This document shows, one piece after another, positions 26,514-34,184 of a DNA stretch of 64,000 nt (positions are counted from its first letter, which is position 1; every line of letters begins with the position of its first letter). The position numbers were made by a program, and so were the translations under genes. Source of the stretch: Saccharothrix sp. ALI-22-I (lineage in GTDB: Bacteria; Actinomycetota; Actinomycetes; Mycobacteriales; Pseudonocardiaceae); the NCBI RefSeq assembly GCF_001984175.1, contig NZ_MTQP01000045.1, positions 1 through 64,000 of the forward strand. The letters run 5' to 3'. The notes beneath the pieces were generated by a model. The model was not told the origin of the DNA. It made no database searches and saw only the letters and a program-made list of their open reading frames with translations.

Positions 26514-27199
26514 AGCGGTTCCTCGCGCAGGACGTAGCCGACGCCGCGGACGGTGTGCAGGAGCCTGCGGCCGCCGTCGGACTCCAGCTTCTTGCGCAGG
26601 TAGCCGAGGTAGACGTCGAGGCTGTTGGAGCTGCTGCCGAAGTCGAAGCCCCAGACCTGTTCGAAGAGCGCCGACCTGGTGAGCACCTGCCGAGGGTGGC
26701 GCAGGAACAGCTCGAGGATCGCGAACTCGGTCCTGGTGAGCCGGATGTCCCGTCCCGCACGCACCACCTCCCGGGTGGCCGGGTTCAGCGTGAGGTCGTC
26801 GAACCGGAGGTCCGCCGGCTCGGACGTGCCCCCTTCGTGCCGCGCGCGCCGCAGCAGCGCCCGCACCCGCGCGAGCAGTTCCTGGAGCGAGAACGGTTTG
26901 GCGAGGTAGTCGTCCGCGCCGGCGTCCAGGCCCGCGACCCGCGCGGTGACGTCACTACGGGCGGTGAGCATCAGCACCGGCACGAGGTTTCCCTCCGCCC
27001 GCAGCCGGCGGCACGCCTCCAGGCCGTCGAGCACCGGCATCGTGACGTCGAGGATCACGCCGTCCGGACGGTTGTCCCGGATGACCGCGAGCGCCTGCTC
27101 CCCGTCCTTCGCGATCTCCACGGCGTAGCCCTCGAACCGCAGCGTGCGCGACAACGAGTCGCACACCGCGTCCTCGTCGTCCGCGATCACGATCAGCAC
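26510..27199 (-). CDS. MprA-like OmpR-family response regulator
   Basis: A 229-residue regulator. The receiver has IADDEDAV, the phosphoacceptor Asp in [12 protein letters not shown], Thr in LMLTARSD and Lys in YLAKPFS. The winged helix has [26 protein letters not shown] and ends [12 protein letters not shown]. It is the first gene of a coupled pair with the kinase downstream. A TCTTAACG box lies 56 nt upstream of the start, matching the pair in front of the DUF998/GT4 genes, which suggests autoregulation plus control of that membrane-glycolipid pair. Confidence 0.92.
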   Translation of the reverse strand: MLIVIADDEDAVCDSLSRTLRFEGYAVEIAKDGEQALAVIRDNRPDGVILDVTMPVLDGLEACRRLRAEGNLVPVLMLTARSDVTARVAGLDAGADDYLAKPFSLQELLARVRALLRRARHEGGTSEPADLRFDDLTLNPATREVVRAGRDIRLTRTEFAILELFLRHPRQVLTRSALFEQVWGFDFGSSSNSLDVYLGYLRKKLESDGGRRLLHTVRGVGYVLREEPL

Positions 27200-27254
27200 T
27201 CCACCACCTCCACTGCCGATTGTCCGATGTCACGGGCGGTGCGGTCAGGCGGGG

Positions 27255-27262
27255 CGTTAAGA
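27255..27262 (-). promoter_or_regulatory. TCTTAACG box upstream of the MprA-like gene
   Basis: A single copy of the 8-mer found twice upstream of the DUF998 gene. A short AT-rich stretch (GACTAATAATGAC) follows on the plus strand and could be part of a promoter. Inferred regulatory site. Confidence 0.35.
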
Positions 27263-27672
27263 AACGACTAATAATGACACCGGAACGGCCCGGCGTGGAT
27301 CAGGATGCCTGACACCCTTCCGCACGTTGAGGCTCCGGTGAGACCGGCACTGGTCAGCATTGGGTCGTTCCCTTGTCCGTCACCGTGCTGATGCCTGTTT
27401 GCCCGGCCGACGAGCCGGACGAAGATCAAGTACAGCAGTCGTAACGCCACGCCTCACGATCATGCCTTGTGGTCGATGATGCACGATCATCACAGGTCAG
27501 CAGCCCGGTGCATGGTTTGACACCCCACAGGACCAGTGAGGCGGACGGAGGTGTTCGGGACGGGTGGGCGAGCAGGAAGCGGGCGGCAGGACGGCAGCCT
27601 GGAAGTAGTCGCGGCGGCGGGTGACCGAGGACATTGGGGCGACTGATCGGTCGACCGCAGGAGGCGAACGTC
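27263..27672. other. Gap with no supportable gene
   Basis: This holds the promoter side of the two-component operon and of the plus-strand membrane gene. Short frames on both strands lack coding bias. GGAGG at 27659-27663 is the ribosome-binding site of the next gene. Confidence 0.5.
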
Positions 27673-28566
27673 ATGGCGCACGCCCAGCCCGTCGTCGAGA
27701 CCCACTCCCCCATCAGATCCGGACGGTTGATCTTCGGCAGCGCCGTGGCGGGCGTGCTGCTGGCCGTGCTGTGGTCCTACGAGTTCGTCGACCACGTGAT
27801 CGGCGCGAACGTCGCCAACACCCTGCTCGGCGAGGAAGCCGCCACCGCCTCCATCGCGGGTACGGCCGCGGGTCTGGTGTTCGCGTTCGTCTCCGGCGTC
27901 GCGGGCACGTTCACCGCGTGCAACATCGCGATGGCCGCCTCGATCGGACCGATGAGCGAGGCGGGCGGCCGATCCCTGTTGCGCCCCTTGGGTTTCTTCA
28001 CAGCCGGCATGGTCGGGGTGTCAGCGGTCTACGGCGCGGTCGGCGTGTTGGTCGGCACGAGCCTGCCCCAGCTGTCCACGGCGACGATCGGCACGATGCC
28101 GGTGCGCCTGGTGCAGTCCGCCGTTGTGTTCGGCCTGGTCGGTCTGGCGCTGACCTACCTGGGCCTGGCGTCTCTCGGCGTCGTACCGGACCTGTTCCGC
28201 AACCGGCCGGTCGCCCGGGTGGTGGTGCTGGGCGCGCTGGTCGGCGCGTTCCTGATCGGCCGCCCATACCCCATGTTCATCAAGCTGTTCCGCGCGGCGG
28301 TGGAGTCCGGGAACCCGCTCTACGGGGCCGGGACGTTCGTGTTGCAGTCAGTGGGCAACATCGTGCTCGTCGGGATCGTGGTCGCGGTGCTGTCACTGGT
28401 CACCAGAGGCCGGTTCACCACGATGGTCGCCCGCAACCCACGCCGCACCACCATCGTCAGCGCGGCGCTGCTCATCGCGCTCGGCGTGTTCCTGCTCGTG
28501 TACTGGGACGTCCGCGTTCCGTCGATCTTCGGGATCGGCTGGTTCCCGACCATGCCCTACAACTGA
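27673..28566 (+). CDS. Multi-spanning membrane protein, CcdA/LysE-like
   Basis: A 297-residue integral membrane protein with about eight hydrophobic helices. The segment GVAGTFTACNIAMAASIGPM in the second or third helix, with Cys and Pro-containing kinks, and the tandem three-helix pattern are reminiscent of the CcdA/DsbD and LysE-like transporter groups. There is only one Cys, so thiol relay like that of DsbD is unlikely. I chose the ATG at 27673 because of the AGGAGG before it. I do not recognise a precise family. It may export a small solute or act in membrane assembly. Its end overlaps a decayed convergent DUF488 gene. Confidence 0.6.
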   Translation: MAHAQPVVETHSPIRSGRLIFGSAVAGVLLAVLWSYEFVDHVIGANVANTLLGEEAATASIAGTAAGLVFAFVSGVAGTFTACNIAMAASIGPMSEAGGRSLLRPLGFFTAGMVGVSAVYGAVGVLVGTSLPQLSTATIGTMPVRLVQSAVVFGLVGLALTYLGLASLGVVPDLFRNRPVARVVVLGALVGAFLIGRPYPMFIKLFRAAVESGNPLYGAGTFVLQSVGNIVLVGIVVAVLSLVTRGRFTTMVARNPRRTTIVSAALLIALGVFLLVYWDVRVPSIFGIGWFPTMPYN

Positions 28567-28930
28567 AGGAGCTGATCGGGTCCGCGACAACCGCTGCTCC
28601 TACGACCGCCAGGTCTGACTCCCACGTCCGGACGGGGTGTTCGCTGGTCTCGGCGGCGAGCTCGCGGCGGGCGCTTGCCGACCCTTGGCGGTCGTCCTCG
28701 GCGTGCTGGAGCCGGCGTAGCCCGGTGGTCGGGGCGAGCTCGGGGTGGTGCTCGTAGGCGATCCGGGCCTGGGCGAGAGCCGCCTGCAACCGGCGTGAGG
28801 TCGCCCAGGTGTACTCGGGTCCGCGGACACCGCGGCGCGCGCGTACGTCGAGTAGCAGGCGGACGTCCGCGTGCCGCAGTCGTTGCAGGAAGGACTCGCC
28901 GTCGAAGCCGTAGACGCCGATTGTCACCAT
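28472..28930 (-). pseudogene. DUF488-family protein, 3'-degenerate remnant
   Basis: The first 85 residues, from the ATG at 28930, match DUF488 well: MVTIGVYGFDGESFLQRL, VRLLLDVRARRGVRGPEY, HHPELAPTTGLRRLQHAEDD. After DDRQG the family's second half, with its Cys-His motif in VERDPEACHR, is missing. The frame continues as unrelated sequence that overlaps the end of the convergent membrane gene. It looks 3'-truncated by a deletion and is probably not functional. DUF488 proteins are of uncertain function. Confidence 0.6.
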
Positions 28931-29009
28931 TCTGACCACGGAAATCGCCCGTCTGCCTGCTACTCGTGCCGGTTCAACCGGCAGCGCTACCGGGGGCGCC
29001 GAGGTCGCA

Positions 29010-29405
29010 TCACGCGACGGCGGTCCCCTCAAGCTCGACCATCAGGTCGGGGATCGCCAGCCGTGTCACCCCGAGCATCGTGGTGGTCGGTGCCACCCCG
29101 GCGGCGCCCAACCGCGACGCCAGCACGCCGTAGTGCGGGAACAGCAGATCGACGTCGGTGGTGTAGACGTTGAGCCGGACGAGGTTCGCGAGGGACATGC
29201 CGGCCTCGCCGAGAACGGCTTCCAGGTTGTCGAGGCTCAGCGCCAACTGCGCCGCCATGTCACCGGCATGTTGGGGCTTGCCGTCGCTGTTCATCGCGGT
29301 CTGCCCGGAGCAGTACAGGGTCCGGGTGTGCCCGGAGACGATCTCACCCTGGTTGTACCCCATCTCCACCGACCACGTCCACGGGTTGACGGCCGTTCGC
29401 TCCAT
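29010..29405 (-). CDS. RidA-family protein (YjgF/YER057c/UK114)
   Basis: A 131-residue RidA homologue starting at the ATG at 29405. Family marks are YCSGQTAMNSDGKPQHAGDM, the Arg in NLVRLNVYTTDVD that binds the substrate carboxylate, and the ending PDLMVELEGTAVA with the conserved Glu. RidA deaminates reactive enamines and imines produced by PLP enzymes and amino-acid oxidases. It stands alone between two remnants, so its partner enzyme is not evident; the DadA-like oxidase at 7-8 kb is one possible source of imines. Confidence 0.88.
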   Translation of the reverse strand: MERTAVNPWTWSVEMGYNQGEIVSGHTRTLYCSGQTAMNSDGKPQHAGDMAAQLALSLDNLEAVLGEAGMSLANLVRLNVYTTDVDLLFPHYGVLASRLGAAGVAPTTTMLGVTRLAIPDLMVELEGTAVA

Positions 29406-29606
29406 TGCCACACCAGCTCCATTCGATTCATCGACAGCACGTACGTCCATCGGCTCGGCAGCCGCCCATCTTTGACGTCGTGTTGAAAGCCTCCCAACGA
29501 ATCACGACATCCTGTGTCACGTATTCCTTTGAGTTTTCGCATGCTCGCCGACCGGTTGGTCTCACTGGTTCTGCTGCTGCGCCGGCGCGGTCGGCTGTCC
29601 GCGATC

Positions 29607-29790
29607 GCGCTGGCCGTCCCCGGCGGATGCCCTTATCGCTGCGGACGGGTGCTGGTTCTCGGCGTTGGGCGGCGAGCACGTCGGGGTGGCAGGCGTTGGC
29701 GTTGCGCCGGCGCAGGTAGGCGTGCAAGGCCCGGGTCTGCGCGGTGTGGTCGGCCTGCTCGGAGTTGGCCAGGAACCGTCCCCAGAGCCA
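29607..29790 (-). pseudogene. Transposase C-terminal remnant
   Basis: The minus strand reads LWGRFLANSEQADHTAQ, then TRALHAYLRRRNANACHP, DVLAAQRREPAPVRSDKG. I recognise the DHTAQTRALHAYLR.RNANARHPDVLAAQRRER pattern as the tail of an actinobacterial transposase, probably IS630-related; the family name is from memory. The catalytic core is absent and there is no usable start. It is an insertion-sequence scar of about 180 bp. Confidence 0.5.
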
Positions 29791-29831
29791 TCACAACCCA
29801 GCGACCCCGGTGAACCATTCCGGTCACAGCA

Positions 29832-30668
29832 CTAGTCGGCCACGAATACCTCGCGTTGCGATGCCATGGCTTCGAAGGCGTCCAGGCTGGCCTGCCGCTC
29901 CTTCGGCAGCGCGGCCAGCATCGCGTGCAGCAGGGCCGAGCACAACGCGGTCGACGCCGCGTGCGAGTCGAATGCGAAGTGCGAGCTCACCGGCGCGGTC
30001 AGCACGAGGTCCGCGTGTTCGGTCAGCGGGTTGATCGGCTGGTCGGTCACCAGCACGGTCCGCAGGCCGACCCGCTTCGCGAACACCAGCGCGTCGCGCA
30101 TCTCACGCGGATAACGCGGCAACGCGAACGCCAGCGCCCAGCTCGCCCCGGCGTCCACCGCCCTGGTGAGCCCGTCCTCCATCAGCGAGCCGGGGAAGTC
30201 CAGCACCCGCACGTCCAGGTGCACCTTCGCCGCGAAGTACCCGAACAGGTGGGCCAACGGCGCGGACACCCGCAGGCCCATGACCGGGAGCGGCCGGGAG
30301 GCGGCCAGCGCTTCGGCCGCCTCCCGCAGCGGTCCCGGGTCGGCGAGCCCGTCCCGCAGCGACCGCAGGTTCCTGATCTCGGTCTCCACCAGGAGCTGGA
30401 TCTCGTTGAGCTCCTCGGCGGGTGCGGTCGCCGTGGGGGTGAGCACGAGCGACCGCACCGCGGCGCGGAACTCGGGGAACGTCTCGAACCCGAGGGCGAA
30501 GGCGAACCGGGTCACCGACGCCTGGCTCACCCCCACGCGTTCGGCGAGGTCCACGGTGCCCAGGAACGCTGCCTCCTGCGGGTGTTCCAGTAGGTATCGG
30601 GCGATCCGCCGCTGGGCGGGCGACAACCGTCGTCCGCCCAGCAGCTGCCGCAGAGCTGTCGAGTCCAT
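29832..30668 (-). CDS. RpiR/MurR-family transcriptional regulator
   Basis: A 278-residue regulator starting MDSTALRQLLGGRRLSPAQR; an ATG 12 nt upstream is also in frame. The N-terminal HTH_6 domain (LGTVDLAERVGVSQASVTRFAFALGF) is followed by a SIS sugar-isomerase fold (residues about 120-260) with ALAFALPRYPREMRDALVFAK. In most RpiR proteins SIS binds phosphosugars, but members near other transporters sense other ligands. It lies 28 nt downstream of the OpuC-type operon on the same strand, so it is probably its last gene and regulator. A TGAATGCGTTCA palindrome in the divergent promoter at 34065 is a candidate operator. Confidence 0.87.
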   Translation of the reverse strand: MDSTALRQLLGGRRLSPAQRRIARYLLEHPQEAAFLGTVDLAERVGVSQASVTRFAFALGFETFPEFRAAVRSLVLTPTATAPAEELNEIQLLVETEIRNLRSLRDGLADPGPLREAAEALAASRPLPVMGLRVSAPLAHLFGYFAAKVHLDVRVLDFPGSLMEDGLTRAVDAGASWALAFALPRYPREMRDALVFAKRVGLRTVLVTDQPINPLTEHADLVLTAPVSSHFAFDSHAASTALCSALLHAMLAALPKERQASLDAFEAMASQREVFVAD

Positions 30669-30696
30669 TGCCGCTCTCATCGTCGGGTCCGGAGGG

Positions 30697-31620
30697 TCAG
30701 GAGGCGAGCCCCTGCTCCTTCAGCCACTCCTGCGCCACGGTGTCCGGGTCTTCCTTGTCGTTGTCGACCCGGGCGTCGAGCTTGGTCAGCTCCTCGGTGG
30801 TCAGCTTGTCGTTGAGCACGGCGAGGGCGGCGGTCACGGTCGCACTGGCCTTCGACTCGTTGATCAGCGGCACCACGTGCTGCGCGGGGACCAGCTTCTT
30901 CGGGTCCTCCAGCACCACCCAGCCGTTGTTGACGATGGTGACGTCGGTGCTGAACAGGTTGGCGACCTGGATGTCGCCGCCCTCCAACGCGCCCCTGGTC
31001 AGCGGGCCGCCCGCGTCGAGGGCCTTGAACTCCTTGAACTCGGCCCCGTAGACCTCCTTGAGGCCCACCAGCCCGACGAAACGGGTCTTGTCCTCGGCCG
31101 GGCCGCCGAAGACCAGTTCCGTGCTGTGCGCCTTCAGATCGTCGAGGGTCTTGAGGCTGTACTTGTCCGCCGTCTCCTTGGTGACGACGTAGACGTCCTT
31201 GTTCTCCGCGGCCGCGTAGGGCAGCACCTTCAGCCCCTTGGGCATCACCGGGCCCAATGCCGCCTGGACCTCTTCGGCCGCGCTCTGCTTGGCGTTCTTG
31301 TCCAGGTACTGCAGCAGGCTGCCCTGGTACTCGGGCAGGACGTCGATGTCGCCACCCTGCAGCGCGGGCACGATGATCTCGCGCGACCCGAGGTTCTCCT
31401 TCACCGTGGCGTCGATCCCCTTGGCCTTCAACACCCCCGCGTAGAGGTGGCCGAGGATGACGTTCTCGCTGAAGTTGGCGGTGCCCACGGTGAGCGCGCC
31501 GTCGGAGGCGGTGCCGGTCTGGCTGCTCTGCGGGTCCAGTGAGGTCACACCGCCCGAACACGCCGTCATCACCAGGGCGAGGCTCGTCAGGATTCCCGCG
31601 GTGACGAGTTTGGGCTTCAT
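30697..31620 (-). CDS. Quaternary-amine (OpuC/ProX-type) substrate-binding lipoprotein
   Basis: A 307-residue lipoprotein. The signal peptide ends in the lipobox VMTAC. It matches the OpuAC/ProX-type glycine-betaine binding family: LTVGTANFSENVILGHLYAGVL at the mature start, LQGGDIDVLPEYQGSLLQYL, and VANLFSTD late in the chain. These proteins cage trimethylammonium groups with aromatic residues. Its ATG overlaps the permease stop (ATGA). With two permeases and an ATPase it forms a full importer for a betaine-like solute. The neighbouring ammonia-lyase-like gene hints that the solute is catabolised rather than kept as an osmolyte. Confidence 0.92.
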   Translation of the reverse strand: MKPKLVTAGILTSLALVMTACSGGVTSLDPQSSQTGTASDGALTVGTANFSENVILGHLYAGVLKAKGIDATVKENLGSREIIVPALQGGDIDVLPEYQGSLLQYLDKNAKQSAAEEVQAALGPVMPKGLKVLPYAAAENKDVYVVTKETADKYSLKTLDDLKAHSTELVFGGPAEDKTRFVGLVGLKEVYGAEFKEFKALDAGGPLTRGALEGGDIQVANLFSTDVTIVNNGWVVLEDPKKLVPAQHVVPLINESKASATVTAALAVLNDKLTTEELTKLDARVDNDKEDPDTVAQEWLKEQGLAS

Positions 31621-32303
31621 CGATTGCTCCTTCGGCGTTGCAGTGCGAGTCCACGGGGCGTGAGTGCCCGTTGCAGCCCGCTCAGGGCCAGGTCGAGCGC
31701 GATCGCGAGAACCGCGATCAGCACGGCTCCGCCGAAGACCTGGGCCAGGTCGTTCTGCGCGAAGCCGTCGAACACGTAGCGGCCGAAGCCGCCGAAACTG
31801 ATGTACGCCGCGATGGTCGCGGTCGCGACCACCTGGACGACGGCCAACCGCACACCGTTCATGATCAGCGGCACGGCCAGCGGGAGTTCGATCTGGAACA
31901 GCACCTGCCACCCGTTCAGGCCGGTGCCGCGGGCCGCGTCACGCACGTCGTGGTCGACGGCCGCCATGCCCGCGTAGGTGTTCGTGACGATCACCGGGAT
32001 GGCCAGCACCACGAGCGCCACGTAGACCGGCCACAGGTTCAGCCCGCTGACCAGGAACACCAGGATCACCACGCCGACCGTCGGCAGCGCGCGGCCGAAA
32101 CTGGCGAGGTTGATGGCGAAGAACGCGCCCTTGCCCGTGTGGCCGATCAGCAACCCGATCGGCAGGGCGATGAGCACGGCGACCACTGTGGACAGCAGCG
32201 AGTACTGGAGGTGCTCCAGCAGGCGTTGGACGACGCCTTCGGGACCGGACCACCGCGTGGCGTCGGCGAACCAGCGCACCACGTCGGCGATGAGCTCACC
32301 CAT
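31617..32303 (-). CDS. OpuC-type ABC transporter permease 1
   Basis: A 228-residue permease from the ATG at 32303 (MGELIADVVRWFADATRW). It has about five membrane spans and the EAA-like loop in DVRDAARGTGLNGWQVLFQIELPLAVPLIMNG (key residues spread over that span). It is one of two non-identical permeases, as usual in OpuB/OpuC systems. Its stop overlaps the binding-protein start and its start lies 2 nt from the stop of permease 2. Confidence 0.92.
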   Translation of the reverse strand: MGELIADVVRWFADATRWSGPEGVVQRLLEHLQYSLLSTVVAVLIALPIGLLIGHTGKGAFFAINLASFGRALPTVGVVILVFLVSGLNLWPVYVALVVLAIPVIVTNTYAGMAAVDHDVRDAARGTGLNGWQVLFQIELPLAVPLIMNGVRLAVVQVVATATIAAYISFGGFGRYVFDGFAQNDLAQVFGGAVLIAVLAIALDLALSGLQRALTPRGLALQRRRSNR

Positions 32304-32305
32304 GG

Positions 32306-32941
32306 TTACCGCCCCCTCCTGGTCCACGGGGTCAGCGCGTGCTGGGTGGCGACCAGGGCCAGATCGGCCACCAGCGCCAACAGCAGCGTGATCACCACAC
32401 CGGCGATGACCGGCACCGCGAAGTCGCGCTGGAACCCGTCGATGAACAGCTGGCCGAGCGCGCCGTGCCCGATGAACCCGGCGACGCTCACCAGGCTGAT
32501 CGTCATCACGGTCGCGACCCGGACGCCCGCCATGATCACCGGCAGGGCCAGCGGCAGCTCGACCGTGAGCAGGGTGCGGGTACCGCCGTAGCCCATGGCG
32601 CGGGCGGCCTCACGGACGTGCGGCGGCACCGAGGCCAGGCCCTCGACCGTGTTGCGGACGAGCACGACCAGTGTGTAGACGGTCAGCCCGAGCACGGCGG
32701 TCTCGTAGCTCAGACCGGTCAACGGCAGCAGGAGGATGAACAGCGCCAGCGACGGGATCGTGAACAGCACGCCCGAGATGCCGAGCACCGCGCCCTTGAG
32801 CACGGGGAACCGCACGGCGAGCACGCCCAGCGGCAGGGCCAGCACCAGTCCGCACAGGACGGCGACGGCCGCGATCGCGCTGTGTTCCAGCGTCGTCATC
32901 GCGAGGTCCCCGGCGTGGTCGGGAATCCAGGACCACCTCAT
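32306..32941 (-). CDS. OpuC-type ABC transporter permease 2
   Basis: A 211-residue permease with about five spans. The ATPase-contact loop reads VREAARAMGYGGTRTLL, followed by VELPLALPVIMAGVR. The first codon overlaps the ATPase stop. It pairs with permease 1 to form the channel. Confidence 0.92.
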   Translation of the reverse strand: MRWSWIPDHAGDLAMTTLEHSAIAAVAVLCGLVLALPLGVLAVRFPVLKGAVLGISGVLFTIPSLALFILLLPLTGLSYETAVLGLTVYTLVVLVRNTVEGLASVPPHVREAARAMGYGGTRTLLTVELPLALPVIMAGVRVATVMTISLVSVAGFIGHGALGQLFIDGFQRDFAVPVIAGVVITLLLALVADLALVATQHALTPWTRRGR

Positions 32942-34041
32942 GGCACCAGCACCTGGGCCCGGAACCGCGCCGCGCGCTCGTTGATCCGCTGCGGGCTCGA
33001 CACGCCGACCACGCGTCCGTCGTCGTCGACGCGGACGGCGAGGCCCACGGGAGACGAGACGGTGGCGTCCAGCGCCGCGAGCAGGGAGGCGTTCCCGCTC
33101 AGGCCGGCGGCGACGATCGGCTCGGCGTCAGTCAGCACGCCGTCGGCGGGCAGGTGGTCGACGTGCAGCCAGCCCCGCGGCCGGTTGTCGTCGGTCACCA
33201 GCAGGAACCAGCCGTCGCCCGCCCGCCTGGCCTCCGCGATCGGAGTGGACTCGGTCACGCTGGTGACCGGTTCGACCGGCACGTCGGCCAACGACGTGAG
33301 CGAGAGCAGCTTCAGGCCGCGCTCGGAGCCGAGGAAGTCCGCCACGAAGTCGTCCGCGGGGTGCGCGAGCAGCTCCGCGGGCGTGGAGAACTGCACGAGG
33401 TGGCCACCGGTCTTGAAGATCGCGATCCGGTCGCCGAGCTTGACCGCTTCGTCGATGTCGTGGGTGACGAACACGATCGTCTTGTGCAACTCGTCCTGCA
33501 GCCGCAGGAGTTCGTCCTGCAAAAGGGTGCGGACCACCGGATCTACTGCGCCGAACGGCTCGTCCATCAGGAGGATCGGCGGATCGGCGGCCAGAGCCCT
33601 GGCCACGCCGACGCGTTGCTGCTGGCCGCCGGAGAGCTGGTGCGGGTACTTCCCGGCCAGGTCGCGGGCCAGCCCGACGGTGTCGAGCAGCTCCACCACG
33701 CGGTCGCGGACCCGTTTGCGGTCCCAGCCCAGCAGGCGCGGCACGGTCGCGATGTTGTCGCCGACCGTGCGGTGCGGGAACAGGCCCGACTGCTGGATGA
33801 CGTAGCCGATGTTCCGGCGCAGCGTGGAGGCGTTGACGTCGCGCACATCGCGACCGTCCACTCGCACCTTGCCGCTGGTCGCGTCGATCATCCTGTTGAT
33901 CATCCGCAGCGTCGTGGTCTTGCCGCAGCCCGACGAACCGACGAGGACCGTGAGCTGCCCCTCGGGGATCTCCATGTCGAGTTCGCGCACTGCCGTGGTT
34001 CCGTCCGCGAACTTCTTGTTCACGGCCTCGAAACTGATCAA
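32938..34041 (-). CDS. OpuC-type ABC transporter ATP-binding protein with CBS tail
   Basis: A 367-residue ATPase. Walker A is GSSGCGKTT, the Q-loop YVIQQSGLFPHRTVGDN, the signature LSGGQQQRVGVARA, Walker B ILLMDEPFGAVDP and the switch His VTHDIDEA. The last 110 residues form a pair of CBS-like repeats, as in OpuA/OpuC, where they sense ionic strength or nucleotides. It is the first gene of the importer operon and is divergent from the lyase-like gene across 143 bp containing candidate RpiR sites. Confidence 0.93.
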   Translation of the reverse strand: MISFEAVNKKFADGTTAVRELDMEIPEGQLTVLVGSSGCGKTTTLRMINRMIDATSGKVRVDGRDVRDVNASTLRRNIGYVIQQSGLFPHRTVGDNIATVPRLLGWDRKRVRDRVVELLDTVGLARDLAGKYPHQLSGGQQQRVGVARALAADPPILLMDEPFGAVDPVVRTLLQDELLRLQDELHKTIVFVTHDIDEAVKLGDRIAIFKTGGHLVQFSTPAELLAHPADDFVADFLGSERGLKLLSLTSLADVPVEPVTSVTESTPIAEARRAGDGWFLLVTDDNRPRGWLHVDHLPADGVLTDAEPIVAAGLSGNASLLAALDATVSSPVGLAVRVDDDGRVVGVSSPQRINERAARFRAQVLVP

Positions 34042-34045
34042 GACG

Positions 34046-34076
34046 ATTCACCTCTTGTCATGTGTGAATGCGTTCA
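34046..34076. promoter_or_regulatory. Candidate RpiR operator between the importer and the lyase-like gene
   Basis: Two symmetric signals overlap: ATTCAC (34046-34051) facing GTGAAT (34064-34069), and the palindrome TGAATGCGTTCA (34065-34076). They lie just upstream of the ATPase start and about 110 nt before the lyase-like ATG. Binding by the RpiR protein encoded in the operon is inferred. Confidence 0.4.
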
Positions 34077-34184
34077 TGCATGCTCTGGTCCACGCCGAGC
34101 AGTGTCAAGGGGCCGAGCGCCACACTTCACCTGCTCGTAACGGCGCAACGGCGCGCACCTCCGCACGACGAGGAAGGGCCGAAC

